Positions 25,807 to 34,347 of a stretch of 64,000 nucleotides of DNA are shown here, one piece after another. The position numbers were made by a program, and so were the translations under genes. The stretch comes from Streptomyces lydicus. Lineage in GTDB: Bacteria; Actinomycetota; Actinomycetes; Streptomycetales; Streptomycetaceae. The DNA lies in the NCBI RefSeq assembly GCF_000717345.1, contig NZ_JNZA01000026.1:1-64000 (forward strand), given 5' to 3'. Numbering within the stretch: the stretch's first letter is position 1; every line of letters begins with the position of its first letter. The notes beneath the pieces are model-generated. The model searched no databases, was not told the origin of the DNA, and was given only the letters and a program-made list of their open reading frames with translations.

Positions 25807-27204
25807 GTGACACATCTCAGCGTCGAGATGCTCGCAGCGGATGCGACCGAGCCGATCACCTCGGCCGGTCACGCCCAGCTGGGCATCGCCGTCCTGGCCG
25901 GCATAGCCGTCATCGTCCTGCTCATCACCAAGTTCAAGCTGCACGCCTTCCTGTCGCTGATCATCGGCTCGCTGGTGCTCGGCGCGGTGGCCGGTGCGCC
26001 GCTCGACAAGGCCATCACCAGCTTCTCGACGGGCCTGGGCACGACGGTCGCGGGCACGGGCGTGCTGATCGCGCTCGGTGCGATCCTCGGCAAGCTGCTC
26101 GCCGACTCCGGCGGCGCGGACCAGATCGTCGACACGATCCTGGCGAAGGCGAGCCGCCGGACCATGCCCTGGGCGATGGTGCTGATCGCCGGGATCGTCG
26201 GGCTGCCGATCTTCTTCGAGGTCGGGATCGTGCTGCTGATCCCGGTGGTGCTGCTGGTCGCCAAGCGCGGCAACTTCTCGCTGATGCGGATCGGCATCCC
26301 GGCGCTGGCCGGCCTGTCCGTCATGCACGGGCTGATCCCGCCGCACCCGGGGCCGCTGGTGGCGATCGACGCGGTCGGCGCGAACCTCGGGGTGACCCTC
26401 GCGCTCGGTGTGGTCGTCGCGATCCCGACGGCGATCATCGCCGGCCCGCTCTTCTCCCGCTACGCGGCCCGGTGGGTGGACATCCGCCCGCCGGAGAAGA
26501 TGGTGCCGGAGCGCGCCTCGGACGACCTGGAGAAGCGGCCCGGCTTCGGGATCACCGTGGCCACCGTGCTGCTGCCGGTCGTGATGATGCTGGCCAAGGC
26601 GCTGGTGGACGTCGTGATCGACGATCCCGCGGCCGGCGCGCAGCGGGTCTTCGACGTCGTCGGCTCGCCGCTGATCGCGCTGCTGACCGCCGTCGTCGTC
26701 GCGATGTTCACGCTCGGCCGGGCGGCCGGCTTCACCCGCGGCCGGATCGCCGTCACCGTCGAGAAGTCGCTCGCCCCGATCGCCGGGGTGCTGCTGATCG
26801 TCGGCGCGGGCGGCGGCTTCAAGCAGACGCTGGTGGACGCCGGCGTCGGCCAGATGATCCTGGACGTCTCCAAGGGCTGGCATCTGTCCACCCTGCTGCT
26901 GGCCTGGCTGATCGCGGTCACCATCCGGCTCGCGACCGGCTCCGCGACGGTGGCCACCATCTCCGCCGCCGGGCTCGTCGCCCCGCTGGCCGCAGACATG
27001 AGCACCACGCACGGCGCGCTGCTGGTGCTGGCCATCGGCTGTGGCTCGCTGTTCTTCAGCCATGTCAACGACGCCGGGTTCTGGCTGGTCAAGGAGTACT
27101 TCGGGATGAGCGTCGGCCAGACGCTGAAGACCTGGTCGGTGATGGAGACGCTGATCTCGGTCGTCGGCATCATCTGCGTGCTGCTGCTCTCCCTGGTCCT
27201 CTGA
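25807..27204 (+). CDS. gntP: Gluconate:H+ symporter
   Basis: 465 residues with ~12-14 membrane helices of the GntP family, including LVLGAVAGAPLDKAITSFSTGLG, MHGLIPPHPGPL, IRLATGSATVATISAAGL and FFSHVNDAGFWLVKEYFGMSVGQTLKTWSVMETL, all family blocks. It imports gluconate with protons. The GTG at 25807 follows AAGGGA; translation from upstream codons would run into the gntK end. Co-transcribed with gntK and presumably controlled by the divergent GntR. A shared hairpin terminator follows. Confidence 0.94.
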   Translation: MTHLSVEMLAADATEPITSAGHAQLGIAVLAGIAVIVLLITKFKLHAFLSLIIGSLVLGAVAGAPLDKAITSFSTGLGTTVAGTGVLIALGAILGKLLADSGGADQIVDTILAKASRRTMPWAMVLIAGIVGLPIFFEVGIVLLIPVVLLVAKRGNFSLMRIGIPALAGLSVMHGLIPPHPGPLVAIDAVGANLGVTLALGVVVAIPTAIIAGPLFSRYAARWVDIRPPEKMVPERASDDLEKRPGFGITVATVLLPVVMMLAKALVDVVIDDPAAGAQRVFDVVGSPLIALLTAVVVAMFTLGRAAGFTRGRIAVTVEKSLAPIAGVLLIVGAGGGFKQTLVDAGVGQMILDVSKGWHLSTLLLAWLIAVTIRLATGSATVATISAAGLVAPLAADMSTTHGALLVLAIGCGSLFFSHVNDAGFWLVKEYFGMSVGQTLKTWSVMETLISVVGIICVLLLSLVL

Positions 27205-27277
27205 CGGACCGTCAGCGACCTTCCGGGCGGCACCGGCCGCCCCGGGCGCCGCACCCCCCTCAGGCGCCCGTTCCCGG

Positions 27278-27319
27278 CACGAGGCCGTACCCGCGGAATC
27301 CCGCGGGTGCGGCCTCGTG
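27278..27319. terminator. Bidirectional terminator between gntP and monooxygenase
   Basis: A 19-bp stem with one mismatch (from CACGAGGCCG to CGGCCTCGTG) and a 4-nt loop lies 10 bp from the stop of the convergent monooxygenase gene and 74 bp after gntP. Confidence 0.75.
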
Positions 27320-27328
27320 CGCATCGGA

Positions 27329-28879
27329 TCAGCGGGTCTGCGCGGCCGGTTCACCGAGGTAGGTGGCCAGGGCGGCGCGGACCTGCTCGGTGGCGTCCTC
27401 GGCCGGTGCGGCGAGCGCGAGGTAGCCGTCGGGGCGGATGAGCAGGGCGGCGGGGCCGGCGCCGTAGGCGTCGCGGACGTGGCTGTCGGTGTCGATCAGG
27501 TCGGGCGCCGGGCCGCCGACGCGGACGACCCGCAGCAGCGCCGGGTCGGCGGGCAGCGCGGCCTCGTCCACCGCGGCACCGCCGAGGGCGAGCAGGGTGA
27601 AGTGCGGGCCCCGGTACGAGTCGAAGAGCCGGACCGGCTTGCCGTCGGGGGTGTGGCAGGGCGCGTCGGGCGCCCGGTCGCCGGCCCGCAGCGCGCCCTC
27701 GGGCAGGTCCGTCCGCAGCTCCCGGGTCAGCGGGCTGTCGGGGTAGCCGATGTCGAGCTGGTGCAGATCCCGGCCGCGGCGCAGGGAGCGGTTGGTGTGC
27801 AGCCGGGTGCTGGTCTCCAGGATGCGGGCGGCGATCGGGCGGCGCTCGGCCTCGTAGGTGTCGAGCAGGGCGTCGGGCGCGCCGTGCCGCAGCACCTGGC
27901 CGAGCTTCCAGCCGAGGTTGTAGGCGTCCTGGACGCTGGTGTTCAGGCCCTGGCCGCCGGCCGGGGAGTGGACGTGCGCGGCGTCGCCGGCCAGGAAGAC
28001 CCGTCCGGTGCGGAAGGTGTCGGCCATGCCGGCGCGGGGCCGGTAGACCGAGGACCACAGGACCTCGCCGAGCTGCTCGGCGGACAGGTGGGTGTGCCGG
28101 GCGAGCGCGGCGCGGACCACCTCGGGCGTCGCGTCCGGTACGTCGGTGAACGCGACGACGAAGGTCTGGAAGTAGTCGGTGCCGGCGAGCGGGAGGGCCA
28201 TCACGAAGCCGCCGTTCGGCAGCATCCAGCGGTGCCAGTGGTCGCGGTCGAGGCCCTCGATCCGGAGGTCCGCGAGCAGCGCGGCGCCCTCCGGCAGCGA
28301 CGGGCCGCTCATCTTGGTGCCCAGGGCGCGGCGCACGGTGCTGCGCCCGCCGTCGGCGGCGACGAGGTAGCCGGCGCGAACGGTGTGCAGCGTGCCGCCG
28401 GGGAGCCGGAGCCGGGCGGTCACACCGTCCGCGTCCTGGCCGAACTCGGTGAGTTCGGTGCCGAGCAGCACGCTGCCGCCGAGCTGGCAGAGCCGCTCGT
28501 GCAGCAGCTGCACGGTGCGGAACTGCGGCACCATCAGGGTGTCCGACCAGGGCGCGGCGGGCGTCGGGTCGACCCGCTCGACCATGGTGTGGGTCTCGGT
28601 GATCCGCCCGTCCTTCCAGAGGGCCACCTGCGGGTAGGGCTCGCCGACCGCCCGTATGGCGTCCAGCAGGCCGAGGTCGTCGTAGACCTCCTGGGTGCGC
28701 GGCTGGAGTCCGGTGCCGCGGGCGCCGGGGGAGAGGCGGTCCTGCCGCTCGACGAGCAGGGCGCGCACGCCGCGCCGGGCGAGGTCGATGCCGAGGGCGA
28801 GGCCGGTCGGGCCCGCGCCGGCGATCAGTACGTCGACATCCGTGGGGAGAGAGCCGGTAACGCCGTCCCGCACATCCAT
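27329..28879 (-). CDS. FAD-dependent aromatic monooxygenase
   Basis: 516 residues of the PheA/TfdB (class A flavoprotein) family: FAD fold VDVLIAGAGPTGLALGIDLARRG, the DG motif YLVAADGGRSTVRRALG, and the second FAD motif GRVFLAGDAAHVHSPAGGQGLNTSVQDAYNLGWKL. A thioredoxin-like C-terminal domain follows. Relatives hydroxylate polyketides, phenols or rifampicin-type drugs. The start at 28879 is chosen because AAGGA precedes it by about five bases; the longer frame from 28906 has no ribosome site and would encode the TetR operator. Divergent TetR suggests drug- or phenol-induced expression. Confidence 0.88.
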   Translation of the reverse strand: MDVRDGVTGSLPTDVDVLIAGAGPTGLALGIDLARRGVRALLVERQDRLSPGARGTGLQPRTQEVYDDLGLLDAIRAVGEPYPQVALWKDGRITETHTMVERVDPTPAAPWSDTLMVPQFRTVQLLHERLCQLGGSVLLGTELTEFGQDADGVTARLRLPGGTLHTVRAGYLVAADGGRSTVRRALGTKMSGPSLPEGAALLADLRIEGLDRDHWHRWMLPNGGFVMALPLAGTDYFQTFVVAFTDVPDATPEVVRAALARHTHLSAEQLGEVLWSSVYRPRAGMADTFRTGRVFLAGDAAHVHSPAGGQGLNTSVQDAYNLGWKLGQVLRHGAPDALLDTYEAERRPIAARILETSTRLHTNRSLRRGRDLHQLDIGYPDSPLTRELRTDLPEGALRAGDRAPDAPCHTPDGKPVRLFDSYRGPHFTLLALGGAAVDEAALPADPALLRVVRVGGPAPDLIDTDSHVRDAYGAGPAALLIRPDGYLALAAPAEDATEQVRAALATYLGEPAAQTR

Positions 28880-28885
28880 GCCGTC

Positions 28886-28936
28886 CTTAACGCTGTTAAG
28901 TTCCATGGTTCAGAGAATGGCCTTAACGGTGTTAAG
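28886..28936. promoter_or_regulatory. Twin TetR operators
   Basis: Two copies of a 15-bp palindrome, CTTAACGCTGTTAAG (28886-28900) and CTTAACGGTGTTAAG (28922-28936), differ at one base and have centres 36 bp apart. The left copy covers the ribosome site of the monooxygenase; the right one ends 8 bp before the TetR start. Confidence 0.85.
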
Positions 28937-28944
28937 TTGTCAAC

Positions 28945-29634
28945 ATGGTTGCGCGCATCGATCGGAAACAGGTGGTGGACACCGCCCTGCGGCTGCTGAA
29001 CGAGGTGGGTCTCGACGGGCTCGCCCTGCGCCGCATCGCCAAGGAGCTCAACGTCCAGGCCCCCGCGCTGTACTGGCACTTCAAGAACAAGCAGGAACTG
29101 CTGGACGAGATGGCCACCGAGATCTTCCGGCGGATGACGGAAACCCTGGTGCGCCCGGACTCGGTGACCCTCGGCGACACCTGGCAGGACGTCCTGTGCA
29201 CCAGCTGCCGGACGCTGCGCACCGCGCTGCTCGGCTACCGCGACGGCGGCAAGGTCTTCAGCGGCACACGGATGACGGACGAGAGTTACGCGGCGCCGCT
29301 CGACCACCTGCTGAACCGGTTCGTCGCGGACGGATTCACGCTCGGCGAGGCGGCGCGGGCGTGGTGGACCGCGTACAACTTCACCATCGGCCAGGTGATC
29401 GAGGAGCAGTCCGTCCACCCGGACCCGGGCGCGCCCGGGTTCCGCGACCCGGCCTACGACCTGGAGGGCCGCGAGCAGCGGCTCGGCGAACGCTATCCGC
29501 TCGCGGCGCTGGCGGGCCGGGAGATGTTCGGCGACCTCGGGCGGAACTTCGAGGCCGGGCTGCGGACCCTCGTCGCCGGGATCGAGGCCACCGGGTCCGG
29601 CGCCGCGCCGCGCGGCGGCCGCGAGCGCGACTGA
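28945..29634 (+). CDS. TetR-family repressor
   Basis: 229 residues. The N-terminal helix-turn-helix (VVDTALRLLNEVGLDGLALRRIAKELNVQAPALYWHFKNKQELLDEMA) and the C-terminal TetR_C_1-like ligand domain (LLNRFVADGFTLGEAARAWWTAYNFTIGQVIEEQ) are close to those of tetracycline-type TetR proteins. It diverges from an FAD monooxygenase, and two near-identical palindromes in the 65-bp gap fit a TetR dimer each. It probably represses both genes until an aromatic substrate binds. No Shine-Dalgarno is seen before the ATG at 28945; the mRNA may be leaderless. Confidence 0.9.
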   Translation: MVARIDRKQVVDTALRLLNEVGLDGLALRRIAKELNVQAPALYWHFKNKQELLDEMATEIFRRMTETLVRPDSVTLGDTWQDVLCTSCRTLRTALLGYRDGGKVFSGTRMTDESYAAPLDHLLNRFVADGFTLGEAARAWWTAYNFTIGQVIEEQSVHPDPGAPGFRDPAYDLEGREQRLGERYPLAALAGREMFGDLGRNFEAGLRTLVAGIEATGSGAAPRGGRERD

Positions 29635-29728
29635 GGGCCGGTCAATCCGGGCCGTAGGACGGTGAGTTGGCGGGCGTGGCGGCGAAAATCCTTTGCCGCC
29701 CGCGATCACCCCGTCGTACGGTCCGCGC

Positions 29729-30655
29729 ATGCTGCCGCGTGTGGAGACCGACGACGAGTGGGACGCGGTCGTCCCGGACGAAGCGGTGATGCGGCCGGGC
29801 GCCGCCGCACTGTGCGAACGGCTGGGCCTCGGCGCCGTCGCCCTCACCCGCTACCCGGCCGGCTCCCGGCCCGTCTACGCCGTCGGCACCCGCTACGTCC
29901 TCAAACTCTTCCCCGCCGCCGGCGCCGAGGACGGCATCGCCGAGGCCCGGGTGCTGGCCCACCTCCAGGGCCGGCTGCCCGTCCCCACCCCGTACGTGCA
30001 CGACGCAGGGGAGTACGGGAACGGCTGGCGCTACGTCCTGATGTCGCAGCTGCGCGGCACCGACCTGGCCCTGGCCTGGCCCCGCGTCCCGCGCGCCGAC
30101 CAGGAGCGGATCGCCACCGAAGCCGGCGAGGTGCTGGCCGCCCTGCACGCCCTGGACCCGGCCCCGCTCGCCGACGTCCTGGGCCCCGGTGACTGGGGCG
30201 GCTTCCTCGGCCGGCAGCGCGGGACGGCCGTCGGCCGGCAGCGGGCCCACCGGCTCCCCGAGCCCTGGCTGGAGCAGATCCCCGACTTCCTGGCGTCCGT
30301 GCCGCTGCCCGCCCGGCCGCCCGGCGTCCTGCTGCACACCGAGTTCATGCGCCAGCACCTGACCGTCGACCCGTCGGACGACTGGCGGCTGACCGGGCTC
30401 CTCGACTTCGAACCCGCCATGATCGGCCCGCGCGCCTACGACTTCGTCGCCGTCGGCCTCTTCGTCTCCCGCGGCGACCCCCGGCTGCTGTCCCGCGTCC
30501 TCGCCGCCTACGGCGAGACCTTCGCACCGCGGGAACTGCTCGCCCTCACGCTGCTGCACAGGTGCAGCAACCTGCCGTGGTACCTCCGCGAGCTGCCCGC
30601 CCCACCCGAACCGACCCTGGAGTCACTCGCGGAGACCTGGTTCGGGGTGGGATGA
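29729..30655 (+). CDS. APH/choline-kinase-fold phosphotransferase-like protein
   Basis: 308 residues with a kinase-like N-lobe (RYVLKLFPAAG with the ATP-site Lys, then EARVLAHL) and an APH C-lobe (LLDFEPAMIGPRAYDFVAVG, equivalent to the metal-binding Asp segment). The Brenner motif, normally HxDxxxxN, reads HTEFMRQH here, so the catalytic Asp is Glu and the Asn is His. That may mean altered or lost kinase activity. It is annotated by family as aminoglycoside phosphotransferase; resistance should not be assumed. The ATG at 29729 is preferred over one 12 codons upstream. Its 3' end overlaps the convergent acyltransferase by 33 bp. Confidence 0.75.
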   Translation: MLPRVETDDEWDAVVPDEAVMRPGAAALCERLGLGAVALTRYPAGSRPVYAVGTRYVLKLFPAAGAEDGIAEARVLAHLQGRLPVPTPYVHDAGEYGNGWRYVLMSQLRGTDLALAWPRVPRADQERIATEAGEVLAALHALDPAPLADVLGPGDWGGFLGRQRGTAVGRQRAHRLPEPWLEQIPDFLASVPLPARPPGVLLHTEFMRQHLTVDPSDDWRLTGLLDFEPAMIGPRAYDFVAVGLFVSRGDPRLLSRVLAAYGETFAPRELLALTLLHRCSNLPWYLRELPAPPEPTLESLAETWFGVG

Positions 30656-31831
30656 GCCCGCAGCGACCGGCGCCCGCGCGGGCCGCGGGTCGATCGCCTG
30701 CCTCAGCCTCGGTGTCACCGGCCGCTCCACGAAGCGGTGCAGCAGCCACGCCAGCAGCAGCATCAGGCCCACGGTCAGCGGCAGCGTCGCGTACGAGGGC
30801 AGGCCGATGCCGTGGTGCAGGGCGCGGACGACGACCCAGCCCAGGTGCTCGTGGACGAGGTAGAAGGGGTACGTCAGGGCCCCGGCGACGGTCAGCCAGC
30901 GCCAGTTCGCCCACCGCAGCTTGCCCAGCGCGACCGCCGCGACCAGTGCGAAGCCGACCGTGACGACGGCGATGATGCCGGCCGTCGAGCGGTAGGAGAA
31001 GGCGGTGGCCGAGGGCGCGTGCCACAGTCCGGCGACCGCGTAGTGCTGCCCGATCAGCCAGCTGACCAGCACTATCACCCAGGCGATCGGATCGCGGGCG
31101 CCGTAGCGGTGCAGCAGGTACAGCCCGATGCCGCCGATGAAGAACGGGGCGTACTCCGGCATCAGCACGGTGTCGAGGAACGGCTCGTGCGCCGCCTGCG
31201 CGAGCGCGGCGGCCAGCGTCCAGCCCGCGCAGAACAGCACGACCCGGCCGCGGGTGGCGCCCGGCAGGACGACGCACAGCGCGAACAGCGCGTAGAACCG
31301 CATCTCGGCCCAGAGGGTCCAGCAGACACCGAGCACGCGGTGCACGCCGAGCGGCTGCTGAAGCATGGTGAGGTTCGTCAGCACCTCGCTGGGCGGCAGC
31401 GCCTTGTAGGCGACCCAGGGGAGCGCGAAGACCGCGGTGATCAGCAGGATCGCGGCCCAGTACGCCGGATAGAGGCGGGAGACGCGGCTGGCGACGAAGG
31501 CCCGCAGCGTCCGGCCCCAGCCGCTGAGGCAGATGACGAAACCGCTGATCACGAAGAAGATCTGGACGCCCAGGCAGCCGTAGGCGAACAGCGGGGCCGC
31601 CGTGGGGAACTGGTGGGCCGGGGAGTCGCCCCAGGCCCGGGCTATCTCGCCGCCGCGCCCCCCGTAGTGGTACGCGGCGACCATCAGGGCGGCGAGCAGC
31701 CGCAGCCCGTCGAGGGCGCGCAGCCGGGAGGACGCTCCACGGCTGCGCCCCACTATGACGGGCCCGCGGGCCGGGGGGACGCGATCCGGCGCGACGGAGG
31801 GCGCGCCGGTCGTCAGCGGCGAGGCGGTCAT
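30623..31831 (-). CDS. Acyltransferase-3 family membrane protein
   Basis: 402 residues with ~10 membrane helices. The family start is RALDGLRLLAALMVAAYHYGG with the catalytic-site His, then GVQIFFVISGFVICLSG with the conserved phenylalanine-rich turn, RLYPAYW, and the C-terminal FYLVHEHLGW and FVERPVTPRL. OafA-type enzymes transfer acetyl or other acyl groups to surface sugars. The ATG at 31831 overlaps the stop of the polysialyltransferase-like gene by four bases (ATGA), so it acts in the same operon and may acylate the nonulosonate glycan or its carrier. Confidence 0.88.
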   Translation of the reverse strand: MTASPLTTGAPSVAPDRVPPARGPVIVGRSRGASSRLRALDGLRLLAALMVAAYHYGGRGGEIARAWGDSPAHQFPTAAPLFAYGCLGVQIFFVISGFVICLSGWGRTLRAFVASRVSRLYPAYWAAILLITAVFALPWVAYKALPPSEVLTNLTMLQQPLGVHRVLGVCWTLWAEMRFYALFALCVVLPGATRGRVVLFCAGWTLAAALAQAAHEPFLDTVLMPEYAPFFIGGIGLYLLHRYGARDPIAWVIVLVSWLIGQHYAVAGLWHAPSATAFSYRSTAGIIAVVTVGFALVAAVALGKLRWANWRWLTVAGALTYPFYLVHEHLGWVVVRALHHGIGLPSYATLPLTVGLMLLLAWLLHRFVERPVTPRLRQAIDPRPARAPVAAGSSHPEPGLRE

Positions 31832-33183
31832 CCGAACACGGCCCGCTTCTTCAGCCGCCGCTGCACCGCCCGCGCCTGGCGCGCGACCCGGCGGACCGTG
31901 GCGTTGCGCGGGATGAACGACAGCTGGGACGGGATCGCGCCGGGCAGCGCCAGCGCGGTCAGCCGGCGGCGCTTGAAGTAGCGCCAGGTGTACGTGTCGA
32001 GGTGCGCCGCCAGATAGCGCTCGGCGGCCGGGCGGAGCTGCGGGCAGATCTGGTGCTGCATCGCGTAGCCCACCGCCGCGACCAGGCCCTCGACGCTCTC
32101 CGGGGAGGCGAGGGCACGCGGCTGCCCGGTGGTGTCGCCCAGGTCGGGGACCAGCGCGTCCACGAGCGTGACCGGGATGCGGTTGCTGTTCTGATACGGC
32201 GTCAGGCGCTCCAGCAGCAGCCCGGTGCCGGTGCGGGCGGTCGGCAGGCCGTAGAAGGTGGACGCGGTCAGCAGTGCGGTGGAGAAGCAGCCGACGACCA
32301 GCGCGGGCCGCATCCGCTGATAGAGCACCTCGGCGAGCACCGGGGTGTCCAGCACGGTCAGTGCGAGGTCCAGCTTCTCGGCCTCCCGCTCCAGCAGCCG
32401 CGACCAGCGGGCCGGCGCGGACGGATGCGGCTTGAAGACGATCTCGCGGTGGCCGCGCTCGACGGCGCCGCGCACCATCCGCACATGCAGCTCCTCTTCC
32501 TCCTCGGGGGTGAGGATGCCGAGCGCGGAGAGGTACTGGCCGAGCAGCAGCGCGCCGCCCTCGGGGACGTCCAACGGGCCGCTCACGTCCGCGAGTTCGG
32601 CGAGCACCGCGGTGAAGGCGTCGGTCGGCACCGTCTGCGTCGCGACGTCGAACTCGGTGAGCAGCAGCGGCTCCAGGCCCGGGACCAGGTCCAGGTGCAG
32701 CAGCCGGTTGATGCGGGTGCCGATGAGCGGGTCGAGCTTGTTGCGGGTGGGGCCGTAGCTCATCAGGCCGTCGGCGTAGACGTCGATCGGCGCGTCGGGG
32801 AAGAGCTGGGCGATCGCCAGGGCCGGGTTGACCTGGATGGACTCCAGGACCAGTTCGACGTGGTCGTCGCCCAGGCCCCACAGCAGCCGCAGGTGCCGCT
32901 CCCACAGCGGGGCGTCGCCCGAGCGCGGTGACCAGCCGCCGGGGTGGAACGGGCTGATCGTCTCGTTCCAGGACAGCACCCGGTCGAAGCGGCCGCGCAG
33001 CCGGTCGAAGCCGGGCATGGTGTCCAGCGACGCGGTGGTCTCCGGGGTCGTGGCGTTGTTGCTGAGCAGCAGCAGCCGGCGGTCAGCCGGTGCGAAGCAG
33101 TCGGCGTCCAGCGCGGCGGCGAGCGTCGCCGCGCCGTAGAGCGTGGACGCCACGAAGATCTGGGTACGCGGGCGGGTGGGCAT
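31828..33183 (-). CDS. Polysialyltransferase-family glycosyltransferase
   Basis: 451 residues of the alpha-2,8-polysialyltransferase family. Signs are the start TQIFVASTLYGAATLAAAL, a D/E-D/E-G-like block VYADGLMSYGPTRNK, the HP motif in REIVFKPHPSAPARW and the Ser/Thr-rich block VVGCFSTALLTASTFYG, which together form the CMP-sugar site in bacterial sialyltransferases. It would transfer a CMP-activated nonulosonate to an acceptor. It is flanked in one operon by a GT2 (one-base TGATG overlap) and an acyltransferase (ATGA overlap), and faces the CMP-nonulosonate biosynthesis arm across the divergent promoter. Confidence 0.8.
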   Translation of the reverse strand: MPTRPRTQIFVASTLYGAATLAAALDADCFAPADRRLLLLSNNATTPETTASLDTMPGFDRLRGRFDRVLSWNETISPFHPGGWSPRSGDAPLWERHLRLLWGLGDDHVELVLESIQVNPALAIAQLFPDAPIDVYADGLMSYGPTRNKLDPLIGTRINRLLHLDLVPGLEPLLLTEFDVATQTVPTDAFTAVLAELADVSGPLDVPEGGALLLGQYLSALGILTPEEEEELHVRMVRGAVERGHREIVFKPHPSAPARWSRLLEREAEKLDLALTVLDTPVLAEVLYQRMRPALVVGCFSTALLTASTFYGLPTARTGTGLLLERLTPYQNSNRIPVTLVDALVPDLGDTTGQPRALASPESVEGLVAAVGYAMQHQICPQLRPAAERYLAAHLDTYTWRYFKRRRLTALALPGAIPSQLSFIPRNATVRRVARQARAVQRRLKKRAVFG

Positions 33184-34160
33184 CAGGCGGCGACCTCCGC
33201 CGGGGACGGGCGGCGGCGCAGTCGCCGCAGCCGGGACGCGCGCTGCACATCCATCGAATCGAGGGCTTCCTTCAGTACGTCCTGCGGCATGCGTTTCATG
33301 GCCCCCGCACTCATCGCGCGCAATTTACGGGCGACCTGCGGTTCGAAGCGTTCGATCGAACTCAGGTGGTGGGAAATGATCGCGCAATAGGTGCGCACCG
33401 CCTTGGGCAGCAACAATGCCGCATCCTGGTCCTGTGCGGTTTCCTCGATCACCTGATCGAAGGCGCGAATGAAATCCAATTGCCGGACATCGCCGATCTG
33501 CGTCAGCGACGACGCCACTCCGCGCCGGTAGAAAACACCGAGCAGCCCGACCACCGCCATGGACCGCGCCTCGCGGTGCAGCCGCCAGATCCACGGCCGG
33601 TCCTCCGCGGTGCGCAGCCCGTCCTTGAAGCGCAGCACCCCGTCGTCCAGCAGCCGGCGGTGGTACATGCCCGCCCAGGCGTAGGCGTAGTCGACGGAGG
33701 TGGAGCGGTCGGCGGGCAGGATGACCTCGCGCGGGTTCAGCACCACCCCGCGGCGGCCGTGCGGCACCCGGTGCACGGTGCGCGCCCGTGCGGTGCACTG
33801 CACATGATCGGTGCGCACGAAGTCGCACCCCAACTCCTCGATGGAGGACAGCAGTTCGCGGTAGTAGCCGGGGGCGAGCCAGTCGTCGCCGTCCAGGAAG
33901 GTGAGGTACTCGCCGCGGGCCGCGTCCAGGCCGGTGTTGCGCGCGGTGGCCAGACCGCCGTTCTTTTCGTGCCGCAGCACTCTGGCGCCCGGCAGCTCGC
34001 GTTCGGCCCGCGCGAGGATCTCCGGGGTCTCGTCGCGCGAACAGTCGTCGACGAGCAGGAATTCAAAGTCCTCGCGGGCGTTTGCCGCCAGGCTTTTCAG
34101 GGTGTCGGGCGCGTATGTCTGCACGTTGTAGAACGGCACGATGACGGAGAGCTTAACCAC
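33183..34160 (-). CDS. Family 2 glycosyltransferase
   Basis: 325 residues. The GT-A nucleotide-sugar domain is complete: KLSVIVPFYNVQTYAPDTLKSL, LLVDDCSRDET, NGGLATARNTGLDAARGEYLTFLDGDDWL (DxD = DGD), and the acceptor-side block DRPWIWRLH. It resembles capsule and teichoic-acid GT2 enzymes. The GTG at 34160 is the first usable start. The 3' third is less GC-rich than the neighbours (33.35-33.5 kb), which may reflect transfer. First gene of the leftward arm with the polysialyltransferase and acyltransferase. Confidence 0.87.
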   Translation of the reverse strand: MVKLSVIVPFYNVQTYAPDTLKSLAANAREDFEFLLVDDCSRDETPEILARAERELPGARVLRHEKNGGLATARNTGLDAARGEYLTFLDGDDWLAPGYYRELLSSIEELGCDFVRTDHVQCTARARTVHRVPHGRRGVVLNPREVILPADRSTSVDYAYAWAGMYHRRLLDDGVLRFKDGLRTAEDRPWIWRLHREARSMAVVGLLGVFYRRGVASSLTQIGDVRQLDFIRAFDQVIEETAQDQDAALLLPKAVRTYCAIISHHLSSIERFEPQVARKLRAMSAGAMKRMPQDVLKEALDSMDVQRASRLRRLRRRPSPAEVAA

Positions 34161-34347
34161 CCGGGTGACGTTAGGGGCGGAGCCGGCATTCGTCTTTACG
34201 CGATGCGGGCGCCGAGGTGAACGAAGAATGGCGGGATGGTTAACCAGGCCGGTTATCGGGCCGGTTCGCCATTCGTCGACCCGCTGTTAACCCTTTGTTG
34301 CGGCCCAGTTGGCCCGCCAAACGGAATGCCTTCCTAGCGTCTTCGAC
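34161..34347. promoter_or_regulatory. Divergent promoter region of the nonulosonate cluster
   Basis: 187 bp of relatively AT-rich DNA between the two arms. It includes two GTTAAC sites (about 34239 and 34285) and a CCGG-rich inverted motif around 34248-34266. Both arms must be transcribed from here. I cannot place -35/-10 elements with confidence. Confidence 0.5.

Noticed and set aside
27471..28999. Plus-strand frame opposite the FAD monooxygenase
   Set aside because: The minus-strand gene carries three FAD motifs in the correct order; the plus-strand product has none.
28825..29847. Minus-strand frame over the TetR and monooxygenase operators
   Set aside because: It runs antisense through a recognised TetR gene and its operators; composition is that of a shadow.
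29729..30655. Calling this gene a drug-resistance determinant
   Set aside because: Only the kinase fold is seen; the catalytic loop is altered and no close match to a known resistance enzyme is visible.
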